From Novosphingobium fluoreni (GTDB taxonomy: Bacteria; Pseudomonadota; Alphaproteobacteria; Sphingomonadales; Sphingomonadaceae), in contig NZ_JACIDY010000006.1 in the NCBI RefSeq assembly GCF_014196615.1, forward strand, positions 124,001 to 188,000: a stretch of 64,000 nt of DNA. The letters are read 5' to 3'. The position numbers and the translations under genes were made by a program. How positions within the stretch are numbered: the stretch's first letter is position 1; every line of letters starts with the position of its first letter. Under the pieces are notes generated by a model. It saw only the letters and a list, made by a program, of their open reading frames with translations. It did not search any database and had not been told where the DNA came from. This document shows, in pieces, positions 46,894 through 56,000 of this stretch.

Positions 46894-46929
46894 CTGAGGC
46901 CAGAAATCAGCTCTGGCCTCAGTTCTTTT
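46894..46929 (+). terminator. Intrinsic terminator of recA
   Basis: CTGAGGCCAGA (46894-46904) pairs perfectly with TCTGGCCTCAG (46912-46922), followed by TTCTTTT. Confidence 0.93.
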
Positions 46930-47094
46930 GGCGGTTTGGCAAAAATGACTCCCGTCACCCAGCGTCCATCTGCAATGCGAAGTCGTAAGGCGGCGTGGAA
47001 ACGGGGATAAGGCCCATTCTTGAACAAGGTCCGATCACGCTGATCGCGCCTTCCCGCTTGCCGCAAGTGAACCCCCGGTTTATCGGCTCACCCT

Positions 47095-49761
47095 ATGCGC
47101 TCCACGAACGAAATCCGCCGGTCTTTCCTTGAATACTTCGGCTCGCACGGTCACGAAGTTTCACCCTCGGCCCCTCTGGTTCCGTACAACGATCCGACGT
47201 TGATGTTCGTCAACGCCGGTATGGTGCCGTTCAAGAACGTGTTCACCGGCCTTGAAAGCCGTGAGACACCGCGCGCCACTTCGTCGCAGAAGTGTGTGCG
47301 GGCAGGCGGCAAGCATAACGATCTAGACAATGTGGGTTATACCGCGCGGCATCACACCTTCTTCGAGATGCTCGGCAATTTCTCGTTTGGGGACTATTTC
47401 AAGGAACAGGCGATCACCCACGCCTGGAACTTGCTGACCAAGATCTGGGGCCTTCCGGCCGAGAAACTGCTGGCCACCGTCTATCACACGGATGACGAAG
47501 CGTTCGAACTGTGGAAGAAGATTGCGGGGCTTCCCGAACATCGCATCATCCGCATCGCCACGAAGGACAATTTCTGGGCGATGGGGGATGACGGTCCTTG
47601 CGGGCCATGCTCCGAGATCTTCTACGATCACGGCGAGCATATCCCCGGTGGGCCTCCGGGATCGCCCGATGAGGATGGTGATCGCTTCATAGAGATATGG
47701 AATCTGGTGTTCATGCAGTTCGAGCAGGCGGGCGGTGAGATCATCGGCGATCTTCCGCGCCCCTCGATCGATACCGGCATGGGGCTGGAACGGATCGCCG
47801 CGGTGCTGCAGGGCGTTCACGACAATTACGACACCGACACTTTCAAGGCCCTGATCGCGGCATCGGAAAGTCTCACCAGTGTACCGGCCGAGGGCGGCCA
47901 TCGCGCCAGCCACCGCGTTATCGCCGATCACTTGCGTTCCACCGGCTTCCTCCTGGCGGACGGGGTGTTGCCGTCAAACGAGGGCCGCGGTTACGTCTTG
48001 CGCCGCATCATGCGCCGGGCGATGCGCCATGCGCACCTGCTGGGTGCGAAAGACCCGTTGATGCATCGTCTGGTGCCCGCGTTGGTCGCTGAAATGGGCC
48101 AGGCATTCCCTGAACTCAGCCGCGCCCAGCCGATGATCGAGGAGACGTTGGAGCGCGAGGAAATCCAGTTCCGCCGCACGCTCTCGAACGGTCTGCGTCT
48201 GCTGGACGAGGCGACGAACGGCATGACCGAGGGCGGTGAACTCCCCGGTGAAACCGCCTTCCGTCTTTACGATACCTTCGGCTTCCCGTACGACCTTACC
48301 GAAGATGCGCTGCGCTCTCGCGGGATCAGCGTCGATCGCGTTGGGTTCGACACGGCGATGGCTCAACAGAAGGCCGCCGCACGCGCTGCCTGGAAGGGTT
48401 CAGGCCAGGCGGCAGATAGCGAAATCTGGTTCGATATCGCCGAGCGCGAGGGCGCGACCGAGTTCACCGGCTATACCGCCGACAGTGGCGAGGGCCGCGT
48501 GGTCGCGCTGGTGCGCGACGGGCAGGAAGTTACGTCCGCCAAAGCCGGCGAGGACGTCATCATCCTCACCAATCAAACTCCGTTCTACGGTGAAAGCGGT
48601 GGCCAGGTCGGCGATGCCGGAACCATAGTCGATGCGCCAGGAAGCGGCAGCGGCGAACTGGCGATCACTGTCAACGATACCGCCAAACCGCTTGGCCGCC
48701 TCCATGCGATGCGGGGCCACGTGGATGCAGGCGGCATCAAGGTCGGCGATACGGTGCTGCTGACAGTCGACATTGATCGGCGTGACGCGGTTCGCGCCAA
48801 CCACTCGGCCACCCACTTGCTGCATGCAGCCTTGCGCAATCGCCTGGGTGACCATGTGACGCAGAAGGGATCGCTGGTAGCGCAAGAGCGACTGCGCTTC
48901 GATTTCTCGCACCCGAAGGCATTGACGCCCGAAGACATCGCGGTGCTCGAGGCGGACGTCAACGCGGAGATCCGTCACAACGATCCGGTGATTACTCGTC
49001 TGATGAGCCCCGATGATGCCGTGGCCGCAGGTGCCATGGCACTGTTCGGCGAGAAGTATGGTGACGAGGTACGCGTGCTGGCGATGGGCCGGACCAGCGG
49101 CAGCCGCAACTACTCGGTCGAGCTATGTGGCGGCACCCATGTGCGGGCGACGGGCGACATCGGCGTGTTCCGCATCGTGTCGGAGTCCGCCGTGTCATCG
49201 GGTGTGCGCCGGATCGAGGCACTGACCGGCGAAGGTGCGCGACGCTGGCTGGTGCAGCGCGAGGAAGCCTTGAAGGGCGCTGCCGGCCTGCTTCGCACCT
49301 CTCCTGAGGATGTCGAAACAAGGGTCGCGGCCCTGCTTGAGGAGCGCAAGAAGCTGGAGCGCGAATTGGCCGACGCCAAGCGCGCGATCGCGTTAGGCGG
49401 CACTGGCGCGGCAGTGGATGCTCCTGCGGATGAAGATATCGGCGGCATCAAGTTTTTCGGCCAAGTGCTTGAGGGTCTGGACCCGAAGGAACTGCGCGGG
49501 TTGCTCGACCAGGCCAAGCAACGGCTCGGCTCCGGCGTGGCGACGATCGTGGCGGTGAACGAGGGCAAGGCGAGCATCGCGGCGGCGGTTACGGACGATC
49601 TTGTCGGCCGGGTCAGTGCTGTCGCGCTCGTTCGCGCTGGTGTGGAAGTGCTGGGCGGTAAAGGTGGCGGCGGCCGCCCGGACATGGCGCAAGGCGGTGG
49701 TCCGGATGGCTCCAAGGGGGCTGAGGCGCTGGCTGCTGTAAAGGTGGTAATCGCCGGCTAG
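47095..49761 (+). CDS. alaS: Alanyl-tRNA synthetase
   Basis: AlaRS charges tRNA-Ala and edits mischarged Ser and Gly. The 888-residue protein starts [20 protein letters not shown], then shows motif-2 region [33 protein letters not shown], the editing-site zinc ligands [13 protein letters not shown] and CGGTHV, and a C-terminal Gly-rich C-Ala domain ending [16 protein letters not shown]. Full length. About 165 bases after the recA terminator; no structured leader is evident. Confidence 0.98.
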   Translation: MRSTNEIRRSFLEYFGSHGHEVSPSAPLVPYNDPTLMFVNAGMVPFKNVFTGLESRETPRATSSQKCVRAGGKHNDLDNVGYTARHHTFFEMLGNFSFGDYFKEQAITHAWNLLTKIWGLPAEKLLATVYHTDDEAFELWKKIAGLPEHRIIRIATKDNFWAMGDDGPCGPCSEIFYDHGEHIPGGPPGSPDEDGDRFIEIWNLVFMQFEQAGGEIIGDLPRPSIDTGMGLERIAAVLQGVHDNYDTDTFKALIAASESLTSVPAEGGHRASHRVIADHLRSTGFLLADGVLPSNEGRGYVLRRIMRRAMRHAHLLGAKDPLMHRLVPALVAEMGQAFPELSRAQPMIEETLEREEIQFRRTLSNGLRLLDEATNGMTEGGELPGETAFRLYDTFGFPYDLTEDALRSRGISVDRVGFDTAMAQQKAAARAAWKGSGQAADSEIWFDIAEREGATEFTGYTADSGEGRVVALVRDGQEVTSAKAGEDVIILTNQTPFYGESGGQVGDAGTIVDAPGSGSGELAITVNDTAKPLGRLHAMRGHVDAGGIKVGDTVLLTVDIDRRDAVRANHSATHLLHAALRNRLGDHVTQKGSLVAQERLRFDFSHPKALTPEDIAVLEADVNAEIRHNDPVITRLMSPDDAVAAGAMALFGEKYGDEVRVLAMGRTSGSRNYSVELCGGTHVRATGDIGVFRIVSESAVSSGVRRIEALTGEGARRWLVQREEALKGAAGLLRTSPEDVETRVAALLEERKKLERELADAKRAIALGGTGAAVDAPADEDIGGIKFFGQVLEGLDPKELRGLLDQAKQRLGSGVATIVAVNEGKASIAAAVTDDLVGRVSAVALVRAGVEVLGGKGGGGRPDMAQGGGPDGSKGAEALAAVKVVIAG

Positions 49762-49975
49762 TCTTGCAACCGTGGCTTGGCGCGTGTCAGCGTATGTTGC
49801 GCGCACCTGTGCTTCGGCGTTCTCATGCCCTAGGATATCGCTGTCCCCGGGGGCAGGAGCCCTCCGATATGGCTGGCTTCATCAGGGGCGGGCACGCGAT
49901 CGTTGATGGCAGCGAGCGGATCGGTCGCGGTGTCCACCCTCCCGGTTCGTGCGCATTACACCACACGGGCCTAGA

Positions 49976-51748
49976 TCAGGCGGTGCGGTCCCGCATGGTG
50001 GAACTGCGCAGGGCCGGCTTCTCTGACAGGCCGCCTTCTTCCATCAGTTGCGTCCGCAAGGCGTCCCGTTTCTCGTGGATAGAGGCGATGACCGGGCCCA
50101 TCGGTACGCCCAGATCGACCAGCACGGCTTCAGACAGTTGCAGCGAGCTTTCCAGCGTTTCCGGCACTGCCTGGCTCGCCCCGGCTCGGTAGAGCACCGC
50201 GGCATGAGTCGTGTCCCTGGCGCGGGCGATGATCGGCAGGTCTGGGTAAGCGCCCCGGAGGCGGCGGACGAGGCGCTGTGCCGAAACCGGCTCGTCCATC
50301 GTCAGGATAACCGCCGTGGCCTTATCGGCACCCAGGCGCTCGAGTGCGTTTCCGCGCGCCGCATCGCCGAAGGTGACGGCGTAGCCCTGATGCTTGCCGT
50401 CACTCACCAGATCGGCGTCGCTGTCCACGGCGATGTACGCCTTGCCGTGCCTGGTAAGCATATCCGCCACCAGTTGCCCGACTCGCCCGAAGCCCACGAT
50501 GATCGCGCGCGGCGCATGTTCGTCGGGGAGGGTGCTTTGCGGCTCGTAACGGTCGATCCGTCGCGCCATGGTGCGCCCAAGCAGCGCCAGCAAGGGGGTG
50601 ATCGTCAGGCCCAGCGCGGTTACGATCTGCCAGAACTGCGAAGTGCCCGGGCTGATAAGTTGCGCGGTAGTGGCGGCGGTCAGCACGATCAGGGTGGTTT
50701 CGGACGGGCTGGACATGAGGATGCCCGTCTCCATCGCGGTGCCCCGCCGCGCGCCGGTGATGCGCAGCAGCAGCCCGGTGACCAGGGCCTTCAGGGCGAT
50801 CACGCCGAACGTGGCCAGCAGGATCGTGCCGATATTCTGCGCGACTACGGCGAAGTCGATACTCATGCCCACGGTTATGAGGAACACGCCCAGCGCGAGG
50901 CCCTTGAACGGCTCGGTGATATGTTCGACCTCGCCGTGATACTCGGTCTCGGCGATCAGCAGCCCGGCGATCAGGGCACCGACGATAGGCGAGAGGCCCG
51001 CCGCCGCGGTCGATAGCGAGGCCAGGATCACTACGAGCAGCGAGGCGGCCAGGAACAGTTCCGGGCTCTTGGTGCGAGCCGCTTGCGCGAAGAGCGGCGG
51101 CAGCAGGAACCGCCCCGACACCAGCAGCACCGCGATCACCGCGAAGCCCACCGCGACGGTCGAGACCATCGCGCTGAAACCGCCCGCGGCGCTCGGCCCC
51201 ATGGCGCCGAGTAGAAAGATGATCGGCACCAGCGCGATGTCTTCGAACAAAAGCATGGCGAGGGCCGCGCGGCCAACCGGCGTTGTCGTATTGGTAATTT
51301 TCAGGACAAGCGCGGTGGAGGAAAGTGCCAGCGCCAGGCCAAGAGCCAGCGCGCCGCCGATGTCATGTCCGATCGAGGCCAGGACGGCGGTGATCGCCGC
51401 ACCTATCCCCAACAGTTCCAAGGAGCCGAGGCCAAATACCTGCCTGCGCATCTGCCATAATCGGCCAAACGAAAGTTCGAGGCCGATCGAGAATAGCAGC
51501 AGGATGATCCCGAACTCGGCGAAAATGTCGAGGCCCTCGGGTTCTGAGATCGTGATGTGATAGAGCAACGGAAACTGCGGCACCAGGCGGCCCAGTCCCG
51601 AAGGTCCAACCAGCAGGCCGATCAGGATGAAGCCGATGACAGGCGTGATGCGGAAGCGTGCGAAGATCGGGATGACTGCGCCCGCAGCGCCGAGGATGAC
51701 GAGGGCGTCGGAAATGAAGGGAGATGTCAGTTCATGCGGTGCAGCCAT
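49976..51748 (-). CDS. CPA2 family cation:proton antiporter with TrkA-N domain (Kef-like)
   Basis: A Kef-type monovalent cation/proton antiporter. About 12 hydrophobic segments occupy residues 1-390 (FISDALVILGAAGAVIPIFA, IGFILIGLLVGPSGLG, EFGIILLLFSIGLELSFGRL), followed by a Rossmann TrkA-N/RCK domain (AIIVGFGRVGQLVADMLTRH, YAVTFGDAARGNALERLGAD). In Kef systems the Rossmann domain gates K+ efflux in response to glutathione adducts or nucleotides; the ligand here is not readable. The start at ATG 51748 is chosen because it opens the first hydrophobic segment; a 50-residue in-frame extension looks non-coding. Confidence 0.9.
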   Translation of the reverse strand: MAAPHELTSPFISDALVILGAAGAVIPIFARFRITPVIGFILIGLLVGPSGLGRLVPQFPLLYHITISEPEGLDIFAEFGIILLLFSIGLELSFGRLWQMRRQVFGLGSLELLGIGAAITAVLASIGHDIGGALALGLALALSSTALVLKITNTTTPVGRAALAMLLFEDIALVPIIFLLGAMGPSAAGGFSAMVSTVAVGFAVIAVLLVSGRFLLPPLFAQAARTKSPELFLAASLLVVILASLSTAAAGLSPIVGALIAGLLIAETEYHGEVEHITEPFKGLALGVFLITVGMSIDFAVVAQNIGTILLATFGVIALKALVTGLLLRITGARRGTAMETGILMSSPSETTLIVLTAATTAQLISPGTSQFWQIVTALGLTITPLLALLGRTMARRIDRYEPQSTLPDEHAPRAIIVGFGRVGQLVADMLTRHGKAYIAVDSDADLVSDGKHQGYAVTFGDAARGNALERLGADKATAVILTMDEPVSAQRLVRRLRGAYPDLPIIARARDTTHAAVLYRAGASQAVPETLESSLQLSEAVLVDLGVPMGPVIASIHEKRDALRTQLMEEGGLSEKPALRSSTMRDRTA

Positions 51749-51814
51749 GCGTGTGCGATAGGGCACACGCGCCGTGTTTGTCACGACTGGCGGCGATCTT
51801 TTGTACTCTAAACG

Positions 51815-51852
51815 CAAAAACGGCTGCGCCCTGATGGAGGCACAGCCGTTTT
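51815..51852 (-). terminator. Intrinsic terminator of icd
   Basis: AAAACGGCTGCGCC (51817-51830) pairs with GGCACAGCCGTTTT (51839-51852), with one wobble pair; on the minus strand TTTTTGCG follows. Probably bidirectional in form. Confidence 0.92.
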
Positions 51853-51872
51853 CAGCACTCAGATCAGGAGTG

Positions 51873-53096
51873 TCAGGCCCAGGCGGCCATCTCCGCATCG
51901 AGATTCTGCACGATCTCTTCGAAGAATTGCTCGGTGGTCATCCATGGCTGATCGGGGCCGATCAGAAGCGCAAGATCCTTGGTCATCTTGCCCTGCTCGA
52001 CAGTCTCGATGCAGATGCGCTCGATCGTCTCGGCGAACTTCACCACCTGCGGCGTGTCGTCGAACTTGCCGCGATAGCTGAGACCTTGGGTCCAGGCGAA
52101 GATCGAGGCGATCGGGTTGGTCGATGTGGCCTTGCCCTGCTGATGCTGGCGATAGTGGCGCGTCACGGTGCCGTGCGCCGCTTCAGCCTCGACCGTCTTG
52201 CCGTCGGGCGAGAGCAGGACCGAGGTCATCAGGCCCAGCGAGCCGAAGCCCTGCGCCACGGTGTCCGACTGCACGTCGCCGTCGTAGTTCTTGCAGGCCC
52301 AGACGAACTTGCCAGACCACTTGAGCGCCGAGGCGACCATGTCGTCGATCAGGCGATGCTCATAGACGATGCCCTTGGCCTTGAACTGTTCGGCGAAGCC
52401 TTCATTGTCGAACACTTCCTGGAACAGATCCTTGAAGCGGCCGTCATAGGCCTTGAGGATCGTGTTCTTGGTCGACAGGTATACCGGCCAACCCAGGTTC
52501 AGGCCATAGTTGAAAGAAGCGCGCGCGAAATCGCGGATCGAATCGTCCAAGTTGTACATCGCCATGGCGACGCCCGAGGAGGGGAAGTCGAACACGTCGA
52601 GGTCGATGCTCTTGCCGTCCGCGCCGTCGAAGACCAGGCGCAGCTTACCGGGGCCCGGGATCAGCGTGTCGGTGGCGCGGTACTGATCACCAAAAGCATG
52701 GCGGCCGACGACGATCGGGTCGGTCCAGCCCGGCACAAGGCGGGGAACGTTCGAGATCACGATCGGCTCGCGGAAAACGACGCCGCCCAGGATGTTGCGG
52801 ATGGTGCCGTTGGGCGACTTCCACATCTTCTTGAGGCTGAATTCCTCGACGCGGGCTTCGTCAGGCGTGATGGTGGCGCACTTTACGGCGACGCCGAATT
52901 CCTTGGTCGCGTTGGCGCAATCCACCGTCACCTGATCGTCGGTGGCGTCACGGTTCTCGATCGACAGGTCATAGTACTTCAGGTCGATGTCGAGGTAGGG
53001 GAGGATGAGACGCTCACGGATCCACTGCCAGATAATCCGCGTCATCTCGTCGCCGTCCATCTCGACGACCGGGTTCTTGACCTTGATCTTTTCCAT
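51873..53096 (-). CDS. icd: NADP-dependent isocitrate dehydrogenase (eukaryotic-type)
   Basis: Converts isocitrate to 2-oxoglutarate in the TCA cycle and makes NADPH. The 407-residue homodimeric type is recognised by [60 protein letters not shown] and the cofactor site [19 protein letters not shown]. The start ATG 53096 has CAGGAGTG upstream. Single-gene unit with its own terminator. Confidence 0.97.
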   Translation of the reverse strand: MEKIKVKNPVVEMDGDEMTRIIWQWIRERLILPYLDIDLKYYDLSIENRDATDDQVTVDCANATKEFGVAVKCATITPDEARVEEFSLKKMWKSPNGTIRNILGGVVFREPIVISNVPRLVPGWTDPIVVGRHAFGDQYRATDTLIPGPGKLRLVFDGADGKSIDLDVFDFPSSGVAMAMYNLDDSIRDFARASFNYGLNLGWPVYLSTKNTILKAYDGRFKDLFQEVFDNEGFAEQFKAKGIVYEHRLIDDMVASALKWSGKFVWACKNYDGDVQSDTVAQGFGSLGLMTSVLLSPDGKTVEAEAAHGTVTRHYRQHQQGKATSTNPIASIFAWTQGLSYRGKFDDTPQVVKFAETIERICIETVEQGKMTKDLALLIGPDQPWMTTEQFFEEIVQNLDAEMAAWA

Positions 53097-53221
53097 GCAA
53101 ACACTCCTGGGGGTGAGGATTTTGCGGCTTATTAGGCAGGGGGGCGTTGCTTAGCAAGGCAAGTGAGGGGCCCTTCACAAGTCCGATGGATGAAGGACGC
53201 GCCGACATGCGCCCAGATACG

Positions 53222-53253
53222 AAAAAGCCCGCTAAACCGTAAGGCTAGCGGGC
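53222..53253 (-). terminator. Intrinsic terminator of tRNA-Val
   Basis: GCCCGCTA and TAGCGGGC (53227-53234 and 53246-53253) form an 8-bp stem; on the minus strand TTTTTC follows. Nine bases after the tRNA 3' end. Confidence 0.9.
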
Positions 53254-53261
53254 CATTCGAA

Positions 53262-53336
53262 TGGTGGGCGTAGCAAGGATTGAACTTGCGACCCCTACGA
53301 TGTCAACATAGTGCTCTACCACTGAGCTATACGCCC
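53262..53336 (-). tRNA. tRNA-Val (GAC)
   Basis: A complete 75-base tRNA on the minus strand with encoded CCA. Acceptor stem GGGCGTA/TACGCCC, D arm GCTC/GAGC, anticodon stem CTATG/CGTAG around TTGACAT (anticodon GAC), T arm GCAAG-TTCAATC-CTTGC. Reads GUC and GUU. Confidence 0.97.
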
Positions 53337-53434
53337 GAACACCATTCGTTTTCCCGCCGAGCCAGAGTGATCCGGCCCGTCGGAGGAGCGCCCTTTAACT
53401 GCGCCCCAGGCGGGATGCAAGCCCTGTTACGAGA

Positions 53435-53809
53435 CTAAAGTCGAGCATGTTCAGCAAGACCGAAAACACGCTGCACTTCAAGCACCAGATCGCGAAGGTG
53501 AAACGGCTTGGACAGAACCCGCGCCTGCGGCGCTTCACGACTGGCGCGCAAGGTGACGGCGGCGAATCCGGTGATGAACATCACCTTGGTGTGGGGGGAA
53601 ACCTCATTGCAGCGTTGCGCCAATTCGATCCCATCCATTTCCGGCATCACGATGTCGGACAACAGCAGGTCGAACGCCTCTTGTTGAAGCAGGGGCAGGG
53701 CGTCGGTTCCACGATCAACTGCCACCACGTCATATCCCGCATTCTGAAGAGCGCGGGAAAGGTAGGTTCGCATGGCTTGATCGTCTTCGGCGAGCAGGAT
53801 GCGGATCAT
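53435..53809 (-). CDS. cpdR: CpdR, single-domain response regulator
   Basis: A 124-residue receiver-only protein matching CpdR. The acidic pocket is AEDDQAMR, the phosphoacceptor SDIVMPEMDGIELAQR (D52), the Thr and Lys switch residues are in FITGFAAV and LSKPFHLRDLV. In Caulobacter unphosphorylated CpdR primes the protease ClpXP for cell-cycle substrates, and it receives phosphate from CckA through ChpT. The cckA gene lies 9 kb to the left in this window. No output domain. Confidence 0.9.
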   Translation of the reverse strand: MIRILLAEDDQAMRTYLSRALQNAGYDVVAVDRGTDALPLLQQEAFDLLLSDIVMPEMDGIELAQRCNEVSPHTKVMFITGFAAVTLRASREAPQARVLSKPFHLRDLVLEVQRVFGLAEHARL

Positions 53810-53970
53810 TCTTTGGATATTCCGAAAATCGCGCGTCGCTTACCGACGCCTTGAGCAGCCACATTAAGGGTGAGGAGTTAAAATTCCTGTCCGCGAAATC
53901 ACGTGTTATCTCTTCCGCCATCCCCGTCGGCCTTGTGACACGGGCCTTTAAACAAGACAGCAAAAACGTG

Positions 53971-54924
53971 ATGCATAGGCAAAAATCACCCATCGAGTCC
54001 GCTGTTTGCACCGGGGGGAGAATTCCTGGCCTGCCAGGCACCGCCGCCTACCGGGTATGGTCCGCCAGTGCTTCCTGCCTGCCGGTGATTCTGGCCGTGC
54101 CACATGCGGGACGAGGCTATCCCCGCCGCCTGCTTGACGACATGCGCAACGCCGAATCGTCGTGCCTCAAGCTGGAAGATCGCTACGTCGATCGCCTGGC
54201 TCGTGCAGTGGCGCAGCAGACAGGAGCCGCGCTGCTGATCGCGCAGGCACCACGGGCGATGATTGACCTCAATCGCGCGCCAGACGATGTGGACTGGGAG
54301 ATGTTCACCAGGACGGACCGGCCCGACACGGTGACGTCCGGAGCTGGCCGGCGCGCTCGCACGGGTCTCGGCCTCATCCCGCGACGGTTGCCGGGGCTGG
54401 GAGAATTGTGGCGACGGCCGCTGGATGGGAAAGACCTGACGGAGCGGGTCACCCAGATCCACGAGCCGTACCACACCTGCCTTGGCGAGATGATGCGCGC
54501 GCATGCCGAGCGGTGGGGTGCGGCCCTGCTGCTGGACCTGCACTCGATGCCGTCGCTTCCGGCGCGGGGAGGGCATCCCGGCGCGCAATTCGTCGTGGGA
54601 GACCGATTCGGCGCGAGCAGCGCGGGATCACTCGTGGCGTCAGCGTTCGCGCATTTTGCCCGGACCGGACGGGGCGCCGCCCACAATCGCCCTTACGCGG
54701 GCGGCTATGTGCTGGAGCGGCACGCGAAACCTTCCGCCGGTCTGCACGCGATGCAAATTGAGATCGACCGGGCGACCTATCTGGACGCCGCGCTAGTCGA
54801 GACCGGAGACGGCTTCATCGACGTGGTCGATGTGCTGTGCGGCTTGGTGCGAACACTTTCCCAAGCCGTCGCCGAATTGGCCGAAGCCGGGAGTTCAGGC
54901 GTGTGGCCGTTGGCCGCCGAATAG
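53971..54924 (+). CDS. N-formylglutamate amidohydrolase family protein
   Basis: A hydrolase of the FGase (HutG-type) family, which removes formyl groups from N-formylglutamate in histidine degradation; other family members act on different formyl-amino acids. Visible motifs are LAVPHAGRGYPRRLLDDM, KLEDRYVDRLARA, MIDLNRAPDDVDW, LLLDLHSMPS and the C-terminal MQIEIDRATYLD. The start is set at ATG 53971 because the sequence before it (from an in-frame ATG at 53851) is AT-rich and looks like the shared cpdR promoter region. No other hut genes are near, so the substrate is open. Confidence 0.85.
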   Translation: MHRQKSPIESAVCTGGRIPGLPGTAAYRVWSASASCLPVILAVPHAGRGYPRRLLDDMRNAESSCLKLEDRYVDRLARAVAQQTGAALLIAQAPRAMIDLNRAPDDVDWEMFTRTDRPDTVTSGAGRRARTGLGLIPRRLPGLGELWRRPLDGKDLTERVTQIHEPYHTCLGEMMRAHAERWGAALLLDLHSMPSLPARGGHPGAQFVVGDRFGASSAGSLVASAFAHFARTGRGAAHNRPYAGGYVLERHAKPSAGLHAMQIEIDRATYLDAALVETGDGFIDVVDVLCGLVRTLSQAVAELAEAGSSGVWPLAAE

Positions 54925-54937
54925 TTTTGGATTGCCC

Positions 54938-55040
54938 AAAAAAACCACCCCGTGCAAATGCACGAGGTGGCCAAGGTTCAGGGAGGAGGTGCACAAAGTG
55001 CACCAACTTCGCCAAGCCATGAGGGCAGCGTTGGCGAAGC
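54938..55040 (-). ncRNA. Candidate small RNA with anti-Shine-Dalgarno motif
   Basis: On the minus strand the segment begins about seven bases after a promoter and folds into a hairpin CTTCGCCAA/TTGGCGAAG (55031-55039 with 55007-55015), a second perfect hairpin GGTGCAC-TTT-GTGCACC (54988-55004), the sequence CCTCCTCCC (54981-54989) left partly single-stranded, and a terminator CCACCTCGTGC/GCACGGGGTGG with seven T residues (54938-54970). CCUCCUCCC is complementary to ribosome-binding sites and marks a known class of alphaproteobacterial sRNAs. No protein is encoded: the one frame open across it has poor composition. It lies in the 3' flank of sapC but has its own promoter. Confidence 0.75.
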
Positions 55041-55046
55041 AATTGC

Positions 55047-55075
55047 AACATAATGGGACAACCGTTCCGTTGCAA
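55047..55075 (-). promoter_or_regulatory. Predicted promoter of the small RNA
   Basis: On the minus strand TTGCAA (55070-55075) and TATGTT (55047-55052) are spaced by exactly 17 bases, a good sigma-70 match; transcription would start near 55040. Confidence 0.65.
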
Positions 55076-55142
55076 GCGCGTTGTCGACGAACCGTTCACC
55101 GCAACGCGGATGGCCACGCGACCACCCGCGGCGGCCGTTGGA

Positions 55143-55913
55143 TCAGACCGGCTGCGGTACCGCCGGGCCCTTGCCCTGTTCCACCTGGCGACCGAAAATG
55201 TCGCGCACGAGGTCGAGCGAGAACAGGTGCGCGTAGATCAGGGCGAGCAAGCCGCTCTGGTTCCAGTTGCGGAGGATGTCGCCGCGCAGTTCGCGCAGCT
55301 TGTTCTCATCCACCATGCGGAAGCCACGGTAGTTGAAGGGCTGGCCGTTGCCGACGTCGATGTTCAATTCGCCGTCCATCAGCAGGTTGTGCTTTTCCAG
55401 CTCTGCCATGAAGCTGGCGGTCTTCTGGCCGGCAATCTCGAACTGCTCGCAGAATTGCAGGGTCGCGCGGCAGCTTTCGCTTGGCTCGTTGCCGTCGAAC
55501 AGCGGCTGTCCCTCGTCCAGTTCGCCCACCAAGTCGCTGGTGGGATCGACGCACAGCGACATCTCTTCCGAATCGGGCTGAACGCGGGCGAGGAGGAAGG
55601 GGTAGCGGCGGACGTAAGCCGGAATGTAGACCGGCTGCGGCACGTTGCCGTCATCCTCTACGAAGACGTTTACGCCCTCGTTCAAGCCCATCAGCGCGAT
55701 CGGAAAGGGATTCTCGCCCGCGGTGAACACGATCGGGAAGTTGCGCTGCGCCAGCGGGAACTCTTCCACGGTCAGCGGCACGGTGTTGACGTTGGCCAGC
55801 CATGTGGCCTTGTCGGTCGCGCGGCTCTTCCAGTTGCTATGCTCTTGCGAGCTCAGCAGCACCAGGTCGTTGTAGAAGAGGGGAAGGGATACGTTATCCG
55901 GCGCGCTGGCCAT
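55143..55913 (-). CDS. SapC family protein
   Basis: A 256-residue protein of the SapC family (named after a Campylobacter S-layer secretion gene; its role in other bacteria is unclear). Family features are LPLFYNDLVLLSSQEHSNW, VNTVPLTVEEFPLAQRNFPI, YIPAYVRRYPFLLA and MVDENKLRELRGD. The start ATG 55913 has GGAGAAAAG upstream; an in-frame start 15 bases earlier is weaker. It lies 87 bases from the FAD dehydrogenase gene and is followed by the candidate small RNA. Confidence 0.92.
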   Translation of the reverse strand: MASAPDNVSLPLFYNDLVLLSSQEHSNWKSRATDKATWLANVNTVPLTVEEFPLAQRNFPIVFTAGENPFPIALMGLNEGVNVFVEDDGNVPQPVYIPAYVRRYPFLLARVQPDSEEMSLCVDPTSDLVGELDEGQPLFDGNEPSESCRATLQFCEQFEIAGQKTASFMAELEKHNLLMDGELNIDVGNGQPFNYRGFRMVDENKLRELRGDILRNWNQSGLLALIYAHLFSLDLVRDIFGRQVEQGKGPAVPQPV

Positions 55914-56000
55914 CGCTTTTCTCCGCATGTGGCGCGTTCTTGTAGCGCGCGGCCATAGGGCTTGGACCGGTCGTGCGCAAGCCGTGCCCCCGCCTGCGTA

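Noticed and set aside
46680..47066. Minus-strand frame between recA and alaS
   Set aside because: Runs through the recA terminator and the recA 3' end; composition is non-coding.
51774..53135. 453-codon plus-strand frame opposite icd
   Set aside because: Antisense shadow; icd on the minus strand has all catalytic motifs.
53864..53881. CtrA box in the cpdR/amidohydrolase gap
   Set aside because: TTAA occurs twice but with ten bases between, not the seven of the CtrA consensus.
54815..55117. Minus-strand frame covering the candidate small RNA
   Set aside because: It overlaps the end of the amidohydrolase gene, has no ribosome-binding site, and reads through three hairpins and the terminator.
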